DNA of 64,000 nucleotides, taken from the NCBI GenBank assembly GCA_030848705.1, contig CM061243.1:110756674-110820673 (forward strand), given 5' to 3'. This DNA is from Heracleum sosnowskyi (Eukaryota > Streptophyta > Magnoliopsida > Apiales > Apiaceae). Position 1 is the first letter of the stretch. Each line of letters starts with the position of its first letter. The position numbers and the translations under genes were made by a program. Shown here piece by piece: positions 11,720-23,858 of the stretch. The notes below the pieces were generated by a model. The model made no database searches, was not told the origin of the DNA, and saw nothing but the letters and a program-made list of their open reading frames with translations.

Positions 11720-14054
11720 ATGGAGGAGAGTGAACCGCTTATCTCTAAAATAGGTGACACAAACGAGGTGGTTACAGTACCTCGCCGGGAGGGGACACAA
11801 CTGCCTCCCGTGTTGCAGCCTCGGGAGTTGTTTCCCCCCACAGATGACCAAAATGAGGGATCCCCTGGACCCCCCGTTGACACACGATTGAGGGTCATGA
11901 CTCCAACAGGCAAAAAAGTGCTAACGAGCGACGCGCGTCTGCACTTGCTTAAGATGCGGAAACAAAAGAAGCAACCAATACAGACTCCCCGTTTTGAAGA
12001 GTTCGCTGGGTCAGACGATGAACTGGCATATTTGGAAGAGCAGAAATGTTTGTTGGAGGCTCGCCTAGAGAAACATAGGGAGATTCGACGTCTGCAGCGG
12101 GAGTTGCAGCAGACGACAATCTCGCGTCGTAACAAGGATCCCCATCGACAACTGGACGAGGATTACGAGGAAAATTATGACCTCGATAAAGATATATCCG
12201 GCGAATCTCAATGCTCCCGACCACCTCCAAAACGGCGCATGACATCGTCAGCAAACGATTCCTCATGGCGAAGTGATTCATGCGAGTCATTCCGCCCAGA
12301 GGACATCGCTAAAATGCAGAACGACCTCGCTGAGTGCCAAGATTACATAAAAACCACTCAGGATTACCCGTCTCCACGGAGAGCCCCTTGTCCCGGTCGA
12401 TTGAAATCGCCAAAATTGACAGAAATTTGAAAACTCCAGCTTTAGATTACTTTGATGGGTCCTGTGATCCTATCGGGTTCCTAAATACTTTCGACGGGCG
12501 AATGGCTTTCTTTGGCCATTCCGAAGTCGCCAGATGCCAGTTCTTCTCCACGTGCTTAAAGGGCACAGCCCTACGATGGTATAGTAATTTGCCACCACAC
12601 TCCATTGATTCCTGGTTCACCTTAAAAAGCAAGTTTCAAAGCCGTTTCTCCAGTAACTATAAGGGGGGTAAGATAACTGCATCATTGATGACAATACGAC
12701 AGCGACACTTCGAGTCTTTACGAGACTTCCTAGCTCGTTTCCGAGCAGAGGTCGCCGACATTCCAAACTTAATCGAAGAGCTCGCCATCAATTATCTCGC
12801 TGCCGGCATTGACAAGCATCGACATGCACTCTTGTTAGAGGAATTCTTCGAGAAGAATCCTCGCACTCTCCAGTCAGTATTTCAAATCATTGAGCATAGG
12901 ATGACACTACAAGAGGTCGTGGGGAGCATTCAGTCTCCCCGACGATTTTCTCAGAAACGGGACAGAAGTCGAAGTCCACGACGACGATCTCCGCAAAACA
13001 ATGCAAGGCGTGGATATGAATCCCAATCCCGCTCCCACGACCACCGAACTCCATTGCCAGACAAAACGGAGAGAAGCGACAAAGCAGAAAGATCATGGAA
13101 GCCACGGGATCGCAGTGAAAAGGAATTCACCAAGCTCAATGTCGATAAGGCAACTATACTTGCAATTCTTAAAACAGAACCTGATTACCGTCCTCCAAGG
13201 CCAATGAAGCCAGGACGACCTCCAAGCTCCCGATATTGCGAGTACCATGAAGATACCGGCCACACAACAGAGTCATGTTTCCAACTTAGCTCGTTCATTG
13301 AAGGCAAAATTCGCCGAGGACAACTTGTCCATTTCATTGATGATAACAGTCACCCCACCTCGCGTAACCATGACCTCGACAGAGTCATTGACGTCATCGC
13401 AGGGGGACACTCCGCTGGGGGCACATCTAATAACTCCAAAAAGTCATACGCTCGTGAGGTGTTTTCTATCAACCCAGAGGCCCCAAAGAAGCCAAGACAC
13501 AACCCAACGCCGACTATCTCCTTTTCAGATGACGACTACCCGTTAGGGCTAATCGAGGCCCATCAAGACGCCCTGGTTATCACCGCCAAAGTAGGCACGA
13601 ACACTGTGAAAAAGATTCTAATTGACAACGGCAGTTCAGTCGATATCCTCTACCACCATGCATATTCACGAATGGACCTTGGAGATCGCAAGCTGGAAAA
13701 TGTCAATATCCCTTTATATGGGTTCACAGGGAATGTAGTCAAGGTGGTGGGTACTATCGACCTACCCGTCTTGTTTGGCGTGTCTCCATGCCAAACGTGG
13801 CACATGGTTAAATTCCACGTTGTTAATGCGACGTCAAACTACAATGCCATCCTCGGTCGTACCACATTGGCCTCCCTCAAGGCAATCACGTCGATTCCCC
13901 ACCTCAAAATGAAGTTCCCCACAGACTTCGGTGTAGGAGAGGTCATAGGCGATCAGGTCGCAGCTAGACAGTGCTACTTATCCGTCGTGATCCCACGACA
14001 GAAAGCTGGCGACGACTCCTCCATTAATCAGGTGATAGAAATCGACCCAAACGA
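11720..14054 (+). pseudogene. Tat-type gypsy gag and protease (frameshifted)
   Basis: Gag begins at the ATG at 11720 and runs in one frame until the stop at 12430; the capsid-like part continues in another frame open from 12334, so a small indel lies between about 12350 and 12400. The retrotransposon gag core is visible (ALRWYSNLPPHSIDSW, SLMTIRQRHFESLRDF near 12570-12740). An Arg/Ser-rich basic stretch follows (about 12950-13060), then a CX2HX4HX4C knuckle (CEYHEDTGHTTESC, near 13240) and the protease with active site IDNGSSVDILY near 13620-13650. At 14054 the frame is cut by the CACTA insertion and resumes in phase at 15689. Confidence 0.9.
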
Positions 14055-15685
14055 CACTACGCCATAAATGGCCTTCTGCAACCCTTGAAAACTGTTGCCG
14101 GAAGTTCAAAATTTGTTGGCATAGCCTCAAAAATCTCAATGGCAACACTTTTTCACTGTTAGTTTTTTCCCCGTTGCCTTTGGGGTCAACGCCAACACTT
14201 TTCTACCTATGCCAACAGATTAAAATATGTTGCAGTAGAGTAGACTTTGCTCAAAAAAATTTGGGCCCCACACATGGACCCCACAATCAGGTGGACCCAC
14301 GAGTGGGCCCCACATATATATATATTTTACAATTTATATATATTTAATAAGATATTATCCATATGTATATTTTATATTTTTTTCCCACTAATAAATGCAG
14401 CAGATTGGTTAATTTTTTTTTTTCATTTCACTAAATATAATCAACAATGACATTACAAAATTCATAATCCTCAACTCTAAAACAAAAAAAGAACATCAAA
14501 TGAAGGTTTACAAGCTTCTAAAAGATCCTAACTTATGGAAAAAATATCTATAAAAAAATATCTAACACTCTCCAGAGGCTCATGTATCCATGTCAAGTTT
14601 TTCTGCACCTCCACCTCCAAGTAGACCAGCAATACCACCTTTAACTATGCATCCATCTGGCCCTGCTAAAGAAACACTCATTCCTCTGAACCTAATAGTC
14701 CTTATTCCTCCATTTTCAGTTGGCATGCATAAATGGTCACGTTAAGGAGAGTGTCTCAAATCAACCCTGCTAAATTAACATCAATTAACAACACAATTAG
14801 CAAATTAAAGTTGGGAGAATGTTACCTTTAGCTTAAACCCGAATTTGTAGCCCCTGATTGAACTCTTTATTAAATCGGAACCCTAATTAAATACCCTAAC
14901 TTGTAAAGCCATCTTGAAGCTCCTTTCGAAGCCCCTTAAAGTCTCTTACTCTGAAACCTGGAAGCCCCTTGCTACGAAACCCTAATTGAGCGGCTGCTTT
15001 GTCGATTTGAGAGTTAGGGGGAGTGTGTGTTGTTTTATTTTTTATTTTTGACTTAAAGACAATAATTGCCAAATTTTGGGAAAGGTCGGGAGGCGGTAAA
15101 TTTTTCCGCTCTCATCAATTTGAACAATAATGGTCGTTTTTTTGCTCTTTTATCAATGACATGTATTATCTTTTAGTAATTTAATTTTTGAAAATATATT
15201 TTTTATTTTGTAATTTATTCATTTTCAAATTATTAGATAAATCATCAGAAACTCCTAGTTAAATTAACATTTTCAAAATAACTAATAAATTATTTTTCAC
15301 AATTTTTTACCTTTTATGTAATTAATAATGTTTTTCTTCAAAAACATAATTGTTTTATTTTTAAAAATTTGTTCATTTTAAAATAATTAAAAATACATTA
15401 ATTTACAAAAAAATATCCTTCACTCCAATTTAAATTTCAATAAAATTATGAATAAATCATTTTCATAAATTTTATTACTTTTTATATAAAATTATTGTTT
15501 AATTTAATTTTTATTTATATTAACATAAGTTTTGTTTTGTACAATAACTATGTCAACACTTTATCATGTCTACGCTAACACAGAGAATGAATGTTGTAAC
15601 AGGGAGGATTCAATACAGTTATTACAACACTTTTAGATGGCAACACCTTGCAAAAGCGTTGTAGAAAGTCATTTATGGCGTAGTG
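14055..15685. mobile_element. Non-autonomous CACTA (En/Spm-like) transposon, 1631 bp
   Basis: The ends are CACTACGCCATAAATG on the left and its complement (CATTTATGGCGTAGTG) on the right. The 3-bp target duplication CGA lies at 14052-14054 and 15686-15688. Subterminal regions repeat CAAC/GTTG-rich words (for example TGCAACCCTTG, GGCAACACTTTT). Removing the element with one CGA restores a continuous gypsy reading frame, which supports the borders. No transposase is present; the interior holds a captured gene fragment (14575-14745) and AT-rich filler. Confidence 0.93.
14575..14745 (-). pseudogene. Captured AHL (AT-hook/PPC domain) gene fragment
   Basis: On the minus strand the frame reads ENGGIRT...MSVSLAGPDG, then IVKGGIAGLLGGGGAEK and a TGA at about 14581-14579. 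The ENGG...SVSLAGPDG...GG.AGLL pattern is that of the PPC/DUF296 domain of plant AT-hook nuclear-localized proteins. The AT-hooks and the N-terminal part of the domain are missing, and the usual hydrophobic end of the PPC domain is replaced by a Gly-rich tail. It lies wholly inside the CACTA element, so it is best read as a transduplicated fragment. Not a functional gene. Confidence 0.7.
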
Positions 15686-15688
15686 CGA

Positions 15689-17954
15689 TGCCATCGAGGT
15701 TCCCACGACCTTAGCTTGTGTACCTATGGAGGATACAGATGATATAGAACTCGTGCTGGGAAATTCAGAGAAAAAAGTCAAGATTGGGAAAGAACTCCAG
15801 AACCCCCTAAGACAAAAAATTGTTGATCTCGTCCACGAATTCTCCGACATCTTCGCTTGGGACCCCAGCGATATGCCCGGGATCCCAGAGGTCATAGCTC
15901 GCCACTCACTGCACCTCGATCCAAAAATCCGACCTGTAAAACAAAAGAAGCGTGTTTTTTCAGAGGACAAGAAACAGGCAATTGATGCCGAGCTTGATCG
16001 CTTGCTCGCTGTCGGATTCATTGAACCAGTACAATTCCCCACTTGGCTCGCCAATGCGGTGCTGGTGAAAAAGAGCAACGGTAAATGGCGCATGTGCGTC
16101 GACTACTCCGACCTCAACCGGGCATGCCCTAAGGACTTTTACCCACTACCTAATATCGACCAGTTGATCGACGCCACTGCGGGCCACGAGCTCTTGTCAT
16201 TCATGGATGCATTTTCAGGCTACAATCAGATAAAAATGGACAGCCAAGATTGGAAAAAAACCACTTTCATCACGCATAGAGGCGTCTTTGCATACAAAAA
16301 CATGCCCTTCGGGCTTATCAACGCGGGAGCGACGTTCCAGCAAATGATGGATTCTATATTTTCTTCGCAAATCGGCCGCAATATGCAGGTCTATGTCGAT
16401 GACATGATCACCAAGTCTCAGAAAGCCTCGGACCACATTGACGATTTGCGAGAAACTTTTCAGACAATTCGCCTCCATAGTATGCGACTCAATCCAACAA
16501 AATGCTCGTTCGGTCTCACCACTGGCAAGTTCCTCGGCTTCCTGATCACTCAGCGAGGAATGGAAGCAGATCCCTCTCAAATCAAGGCCATCATGGACAT
16601 TAAAAGCCCATCCACCCTGAAGGAAGTTCAAGTCTTAACAGGCTGTGTTGCTGCTCTGAGACGATTTATCCCCCAATCATCTAAGCGCTGCGCACCCTTC
16701 TTTCAGGTAATCAAAGAAACAGCTAAAACGTCAAAGATTGATTGGAATGACAAGTGTCAAGAGGCGCTGGCCGAGCTTAAAAAGTTCTTAACCTCTCCCC
16801 CCGTACTGACCCATGCGGTCGGCTGCGAGCCCTTGCGAATCTATCTCGCCGCCACTGATGTCAACATCGTCGCTGTTTTGATAAAATTCAAAGAAGGAAC
16901 GGAGTCACCGGTATATTATGTCAGCCATACACTTCGTGACGCGGAAACGCGATACCCACAAATCGAAAATCTAGTCTTTGCTCTCGTCATCGCGAGTAGG
17001 AAATTACGACATTACTTCCAAGGTCGCGAGATTCAGGTCATGACCAATTTGCCCCTAAAGAGAATACTACATAAACCCGACATGACTGGTCGCCTCGCCG
17101 CGTGGACTGTCGAGCTAGGCCAATTCCATATCGAGTACAAACCTCGGACAGCGATGAAAGCCCAGGCACTGTCAGATTTTGTTGTTGAATGTCAATTCTC
17201 CCAGAAAGAAAACCCTTCAAGGGCGACAAACCCCCTATCCTCATGTCCCTAGGCACTTTACGTCGATGGTTCATCCACCATGGAAACTAGTGGGGCAGGG
17301 GTCATCTTGATTAGCCCTGAAGGTTTTCAAGTTCAACAAGTAGTCAAATTCTCATTCAAAGCAACCAACAATGAGTCAGAATACGAGGCCCTGATAGCAG
17401 GCCTTAGGCTAGCGAGTGAATTGGAAGCTAAAATCATTGATATCTTCAGCGACTCCCAGTTAGTGGTCAAACAGATCAAAGGCGAATTCAAAACTCACAA
17501 TGACAGAATGGCATCCTACTTGGAAAAAACCCAATCCTTATTGGCGAGCTTCATGTCGTGGACAATTACAAACGTCGACCGACTGGAAAACCAGTGGGCC
17601 GATGCGTTATCCAAATTGGCCTCATCAAATATCCCGATCAACTCTCACCCCGTGTATGTCGAAGAGCTGTCCATTCCAACGATTCATGAACTTCCAGTAA
17701 GTGAAATCAGTACTTCCCCGGACTGGCGCACTACATTTTTAGACTACATAGTCAACAACCAACTCCCAGACGACAAGAAAGAAGCTCGCTCGATAATGTT
17801 CAAAGCCCGCAATTATTGCGTCCTGGATTCAAAGCTCTACAGGCGAGCACTGACAGAACCGCTACTTCGCTGCCTAGGTCCCGCCGAGTCCCAGCTCGCC
17901 ATCCTCGAAACTCACACAGGAATATGTGGAGAACACATGGGGGCAAGAACTTAG
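15689..17954 (+). pseudogene. Tat-type gypsy reverse transcriptase and two RNase H domains
   Basis: Continuation of the gag-protease frame after the CACTA element. Reverse transcriptase motifs: KWRMCVDYSDLN, FMDAFSGYNQI, MPFGLINAGATFQ and the catalytic YVDDMI at about 16390-16410. The first RNase H region spans about 16830-17200. A TAG stop at 17250-17252 (Trp position in relatives) breaks the frame. After it comes a second RNase H domain (YVDGSS, TNNESEYEALIAGL, FSDSQLVVKQI) to about 17630. Two RNase H domains are the hallmark of the Tat lineage. The frame ends at 17954 after a frameshift in the integrase zinc region. Confidence 0.92.
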
Positions 17955-18907
17955 CACTTAAAATCATTAGACAGGGCCTTTATTGGCCCACAATGAGGAA
18001 AGACTGTGAGACCTACGTCAAGAGCTGTGTTCCGTGTCAACTCTATAGTACTATCAGCCACGCCCCTTCGCAGACGATGACACCAATTCTCTGTCCTTGT
18101 CCTTTTTTCCAGTGGGGAATCGACATTGTGGGACCTCTCCCAAAAGTTAAGGGACAATTCCAATATCTAGCCCGCATTCGAGAGAAAGAAATGATAGAAT
18201 TTTTCATGGAGTTTATCGTATTTCGGTTCGGAATCCCTAGGACGGTAGTAACCGACAATGGTACCCAGTTCGTCGGCGACAAGTTCGAAACCATGCTGCG
18301 AGATCTCAATATCAAACACTCCAAAGCTTCGGTAGCGTACCCTCAGGCTAATGGCCAGGTAGAAGTCACTAACAGGATCATCCTACAAGGACTCAAGAAA
18401 CGACTCCAAGAGCAACCTCGCTCATGGGCCGACGAGCTCCCCAATGTCCTCTGGTCTTACCGAACTACTCCAAGGATTTCCACAGGCGACACTCCATTCA
18501 GGCTAGCATACGGCACAGATGCTGTTATTCCACTGGAAATAAATCTTCAGTCACCTAGGGTTGACCTCTTCGACCCTGCTGCCTCATTGGACGGACTGCG
18601 TCTCGACAAGGACCTACTGGAAGAGGTCCGAGAAGAGGCCTACTTGGCCACAATGCGTCATCAGAAGGCAACAGCTAAGTATTTTGACAAAAAGGTAAAA
18701 ACCAAAAATTTTCAGGTCAACGATCTCGTGATAAGGGAGTCAGCCTCGTCTCAGCCAACGGTCACAGGGAAGTTCAAGGCACCTTGGGAAGGCCCATACA
18801 AGATTTCTAAAATTTTGAGACCAGGTACCTATGAGCTCGTCCAACTCGACGGTGTGCCAGTGAAGAATGCATGGAATGCTATCCACCTGAAGAGATTTTT
18901 CCCATGA
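17930..18907 (+). pseudogene. Tat-type gypsy integrase with internal deletion
   Basis: Frame in which the integrase continues: KIIRQGLYWPTMRKDCETYV, the zinc pair CVPC, GIDIVGPLP with the first catalytic Asp (about 18118-18140), VTDNGTQF with the second (about 18250), and PQANGQVEVTN with the Glu (about 18340-18365). Between GQFQYL and IREKEM about 17 residues are missing compared with the element at 53677, where the corresponding block includes VAIDYFTKWIEAKPL. The chromodomain-free C-terminal part ends AIHLKRFFP. The deletion and the upstream shift make it non-functional. Confidence 0.9.
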
Positions 18908-19307
18908 ACAAGGGAAAGTTGGCATAGTCACTGCTTTTTATTAAGTTATTTTCAAAACAAGTCTAGTTAAAGACATGTCCTCCCAAACTTTCAGCATTTA
19001 TATTTAAGTATCCACGTGATACGCAAACGCTATGGTATTCAGGTCAAGTATCAAATTACCACAAATCTAACATGTTATACTATTAAAAACCACCAAGTTG
19101 GTAAAGTAACAACAAATAAAGAACAAAGCCATTAAACTGATAAAACTTTGACAAAACCAAAACATGTTTAAACCAGCATTTTTGATAAAAGGACATGGAT
19201 GAAAAAATCTCAACAAAACATGTCTAGTTATGATAAAAAGTTAACAAATGTCAACAGCATACGACAGCCGAAGTAAGAGGTACAAATTTATGGGGCATTC
19301 CCCACCT
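18908..19307. other. Gypsy spacer between pol and antisense gene
   Basis: AT-rich non-coding spacer of about 400 bp between the end of integrase and the end of the antisense gene. It probably contains the 3' ends of both converging transcripts. No motif recognised. Confidence 0.5.
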
Positions 19308-21511
19308 TCAATTGGGCACCTCATCAGGCTTCACATCTCCCGTCTGGCGAGCTAAGTCCGCACAGAAGTCGTCAAAGGAATGACCCGCCATATCTATCCC
19401 GGCCGCGATGGCTCGGGAATAGCAACGTCCGTACCCAGCCTCCAGGCCATTGGCGATCTCCTCCACGCCCTTCTCCACTTCGGCCTTCAAAACGCCGACC
19501 TCTTTCACAAGGACGTCCAGCTCATCTCGGCAGTGGTCAAGAGTGGAACCCATCTCGTCGTTCTCTTTCTGTTTCGCTTCAAGGAGTTTTTTCCCTCCCT
19601 CCAGCTCTTCTGTGAGCTTTCCAATCATCCGAGTAGCCTCGTCATTTTCCATCTTCAAGTTGTCAAACTCAGTAGACAGCTCTTTCACACGCGACTCAGC
19701 GTCAGAAGCTCTCTTTTCTGCTGTAGCCCGCTGCTCTGTCAGCACAGTCATCTCCCGCAGGGACTCAGATCGCCATTGGCCGTCCACGTTAGCCCGATAT
19801 TCTTGGACGATATGCTTCATGTCGGAAAGGAACTACAATAAAGGGGGGAGAATACGTTGATCACAATGTCACGGCAAAGCAATAGATAAAACGAATTAAG
19901 ATGCAAGGAAAACAAAAGGATACCCGTCCTGCGCGCGTCAGGCACCGATCAGCGACCTCAGTCCGAGAACGGTCCACATAGGAGCTAAAATCCTGAGGCA
20001 GGTTGAAAGCTTCAAAAACCTGCCAAACATGGAATAGGGTTAACAAAATAATATGACTGGATAACAAGATAATAAGATAAAAAATCAAAACAAAACATAC
20101 CCGTAGTGGCAAGTGCGGGCCCGCAGTCCACCGCTCGAAAGGCTGAACCTCGAAACGAGCTGGTTCCACAGCAGCCTCGGGTTTCAAAATGGTAGGTCGA
20201 TCACCACCCCGCAATCCGGTAAACGTTATCGACTTCGCGACCCCAGGTTTCAATAGCTCGTGCCCTCGTCTGACAGTAACCTTCTCGGAGACATCGTTTC
20301 CCACATCAACACGTGCCCTCTTACGGTCACGAGGCACTAGCTCAGCACTCATGGCCTGATCCAAGCTAGTATCATCATTGATATCCACGACCGGCACAGA
20401 TTCCGAGGTCGTTGTTCGGCCGACACCCACTCCCACCACGATTCGATTCCGGGGTACCCCGCGACGTATGAGAACGGGGCCTCTTAGCAAGCAATTCCAA
20501 TGCCTTGTCCATTTCGGCCTTTAAACCTCCGTCTAGCACTTGCCTCAGAGATCGACCTGAAACTGAAACACGACACAAAAAGAAAAAGGTTAGCAATAAT
20601 CCAAGAACAAAAAGATAGTAAAAGTCACCTCACAACTAAATTGCCTTACGGTTATGACTCCCTAAAAATGGTTCATCCTTCAATTGCGACCAGTCGTAGG
20701 GCGACCAAGACCCTAAGAAAGTCCTTAAAAAGACAGCGTCGTATTTACTAAGACCATTTAGAAGGTCAATGGTCTCCTTAGGCACAGCTCGACAGGAAGG
20801 CACGAATTCCAAATCCTTCCCATACCAGAACAACCATCGACCATGCCAGCCATGGTTCGACGACTTCACATTAACGAGGCGCACCCCAGCTCGCTTATAA
20901 AAGTAAACCTGACCACGGGTATAATGAATACTGTAAATAGAAAAGAACAAATTCAAAGACGGCAACCTATTGACCTCAGCACAGCGAGCTATGAAGCCGC
21001 TTATCTGCGCGATGGCATTCGGGGTCATTTGGGCCACTCCATATTCAATGGCCTCGAACATACACAAGAAGAAGGGATGCAGAGGAAGACGCAACCCATA
21101 ATCAAAATGGATTAAAGGTATGCCATGCATCCCGTACTCAGGCATGACCCATATACGGTCATCGGCATTAGGGATCTCACAGCGATAACCCCCCACAGAC
21201 AGGTCGACCCAATTCTTATCTATATCCACTCGTAGCGAGGGATTTGAGTAAATACTTGACATGTTAAGACTAGCGTTGTCATTAAATTCTAGATGACCAG
21301 AGGCGAGAGCTTCCTCAACCACCCTCCCGCGCTTAGCCACGGTACCAGGAGTCAAAGGAGGCGACTCGCGAGTCACCTCTTTCCCCTCGTCCTCAGAGAA
21401 ACTAAACCCCGAGCCAGTTTCGACATTAGGAAGATCTAAATGATTCAAATCGAAAAAGGGATCAAGAGTTTGGCTAACGGTGGCTTCAGACGAATTGGAC
21501 GGGACAGACAT
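19308..21511 (-). pseudogene. Antisense multi-exon gene of Tat-type gypsy element
   Basis: A gene opposite to gag-pol, between pol and the 3' LTR. Proposed exons with GT...AG borders: 21511-20650, about 20560-20101, 20019-19924 and 19832-19308. Exon 1 starts at the ATG at 21511 and has a conserved-looking globular part (LPLHPFFLCMFEAIEYG, MTPNAIAQISGFIA, WLFWYGKDLEFVP). The middle is basic and low-complexity, with KRARVDVG. The last exon is a long coiled coil (EKRASDAESRVKELSTEFDN, EELEGGKKLLEAKQKENDE) followed by an acidic tail. A frame change inside exon 2 near 20450 makes it a likely pseudogene. Extra antisense ORFs in this position are known in Tat-lineage elements; their function is unknown. 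Confidence 0.7.
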
Positions 21512-21763
21512 GGCGGAGAATTCTAGTGGTAACGAAAGGTAGGACAATTTAAAAAAAAAAAGAGAGAATACAAAATTATGAAAAACGAGAGGAAAAGGGG
21601 ATGTACCTGTGGGAGAAAAGGAATGACGGTGAACAAAACTGCCTCACAAACCACTACAGGGAAAGGAAACGCTACCCAAGGCAAGGGAAGTCGAAACGCC
21701 ACAGCCAAACTCCGAGTTCCGTACAGGTGGCAAAAATACAGAAAAACAATTAGTATAACACTT

Positions 21764-21809
21764 ATTTTATTCCTTTATTTTATTTTATTTTATTTTATTT
21801 TATTTTTCA
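21764..21809. repeat. (TTTTA)n microsatellite
   Basis: A run of TTTTA repeats between the antisense gene and the polypurine tract. Confidence 0.85.
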
Positions 21810-21860
21810 TTTCTGACTTATATTTCAGGGACCAGCTAATCTAAAAGATGTAGCTCTCAA

Positions 21861-21874
21861 CTAGGGGGGACAAA
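21861..21874 (+). other. Polypurine tract of gypsy element
   Basis: CTAGGGGGGACAAA directly precedes the 3' LTR start TGTTGGGCC; a standard plus-strand primer position. Confidence 0.8.
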
Positions 21875-22071
21875 TGTTGGGCCATAGCCCACTTCTCAAA
21901 CAAGGCTTAAATATTAGTTTGTATATAGGTTCACTCTGTAATAGGCCCAGTTAGAAATAAGCTCAATTGTAAGCTTGTTCTATAAATACCCCCCAACCCC
22001 CACATTAGAAGGGGTTGGAAAATTAGACTAAGGAGAAAACCTCCTAAAAATGTATTATTGTATTAATGAAG
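21875..22071 (+). repeat. Truncated 3' LTR of gypsy element
   Basis: Starts TGTTGGGCCATAGCCC after the polypurine tract and has a TATA box (TATAAATACC, 21981-21990). It breaks off near 22066-22071, where a block copied from the element's own gag begins. The natural end (…TTCATCA, seen at 11676) is absent. Confidence 0.8.
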
Positions 22072-22156
22072 TTCCCCACCTCAAAATGAAGTTCCCCACA
22101 GACTTCGGTGTAGGAGAGGTCATAGGCGATCAGGTCTCAGCTAGACAGTGCTACTT
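22072..22156 (+). repeat. 85-bp templated insert copied from internal gag-protease region
   Basis: Matches 13895-13979 (protease region of the same element) with a single mismatch (22137 versus 13960). It is flanked by copies of AAATGTATTATTGTATT at about 22048-22064 and 22170-22186. This looks like filler DNA from template switching during break repair. Confidence 0.88.
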
Positions 22157-23379
22157 GTTATTTGGCGGCAAATGTATTATTGTATTTTGAGGTGTTAGGT
22201 GTCAGCCACTGAATTAATGATACGCTAACAAAACTTAACTGACTACCGACAACATGTTACCACACTGCATCCAGCAAGTGGCCACGGTAACTTTTCTATT
22301 CACTCTAGTTTACAAAATATTTTTATTTTGTTTTTTATTTTTACTTTTTTTGTAATTAATTATTATTTTTAAGTTTTTTCACAATTCGATTTTTACTTTT
22401 TATTATTTATTATAGGAATCATTTCAAATATATTAATTTATATGATCTACCTTACATATTTGTTATTTACTTAAGATTAAAAGATAAAGAAAAAAAGAGA
22501 GAGCATTTGAAATTTTTGCCTATGGTAATATGAAGCTATTTGATGGATTATGGCCAGCAGCAGGAGTTAAGTTCAACAAATAAAATATTATTACTAGTTT
22601 CTTTTTCCTTATTTATCTTCAGAATTCCATACGATGGTTTGCTGGGTGGTCACAAATTAATTGATCAATTTGTCTTCACGACATCTATGCTCTTTGTTAA
22701 TAAAGAAAATAATATGAAAATTGCGCGCAGTACCAAAACTATCAAAGTACCAAATTTAGTTATCACGAGACCTGAGTTCGATTCCTCGCAATTACGTACA
22801 AGATTTATTAATTTAAATTCTTTAGCATAATTGAGGGTTCGATTCCTTACAACTACGTTATTATATAAAATATTTATTTATTTACTTTAATTTCATTCAA
22901 AGTTCAATTGTCTATAACTTCTATACTCTTTATTAATAAAGAAAATAATGTTAAAATATCGCGCAGTGCCAAATTCAAGATTAATTGCCTATAATCACAT
23001 AATTAAATAGTATTATTTATTATATATTTCTATCATTCAAATATCTATAAGTACATTTTTTAATAATTTTTTTAATAATCTATACTCTTTATTAATAAGG
23101 AAAACAATATGAAAATGACGCGCGGTACCAAAATACAAAATTTGGTTATCACGAGACCTGAGTTCGATTCCTCGCAACTACGTACAAGATTTATTAATTT
23201 AAATTCTTTAGCTTAATTCAGGGTTCGATTCCTTACAACTACGTTACTATACAAGATTTATTTATTTACTTTAATTTCATTCAAAGTTCAATTGTGTATA
23301 ACTTCTATACTCTTTATTAATAAAGAAAATAATGTTAAAATATCGCGCGGTACCAAATTCAAGATTAATTGCCTATAAC

Positions 23380-23567
23380 CTATGTTACTCGAACTCGTCT
23401 AGAAGTGTCCGACATGGATACGTGTCCAAGTACATGACTCGACAAGATTTTGAAAAATAGGCATGTTTTTGGCCTAAACTAAGTGTCCGAGTTCGAGTAT
23501 CCATGTCCGAGTGTCGAGTGTCCGACACGGGTACTTGAAGGTAAAATGAAGAGTCCGAGCAACATAG
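23380..23567. mobile_element. 188-bp MITE with CTATGTT termini, copy B
   Basis: Same insertion as at 9884-10071, with the CCTATAAC target duplication on both sides. Confidence 0.85.
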
Positions 23568-23858
23568 CCTATAACCACATAATTAAATAATATTTATTTA
23601 TTATATATTTCTATCATTCAAATATCTATAAGTACATTTTTTAATAAAAAAAATTTAATAATTAAAATTAAGATTAATAAGCAAAACAATGTGAAAATGA
23701 TGCGCGGTACCAAGGTACCAAAGTACCAAATTTGATAATCATGAAATCCGGGTTCAATTCCTTGCAACCACGTAATTATACAAGATTTATTTACTTTAAA
23801 TTCTTTAACTTCATCCAGGGTTCGATTCCTTACATATTCCTTGCAGCTACGTAATGAT

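Noticed and set aside
14247..14450. Short hydrophobic ORF in the CACTA element
   Set aside because: AT-rich random frame across TATATA runs, with no motif.
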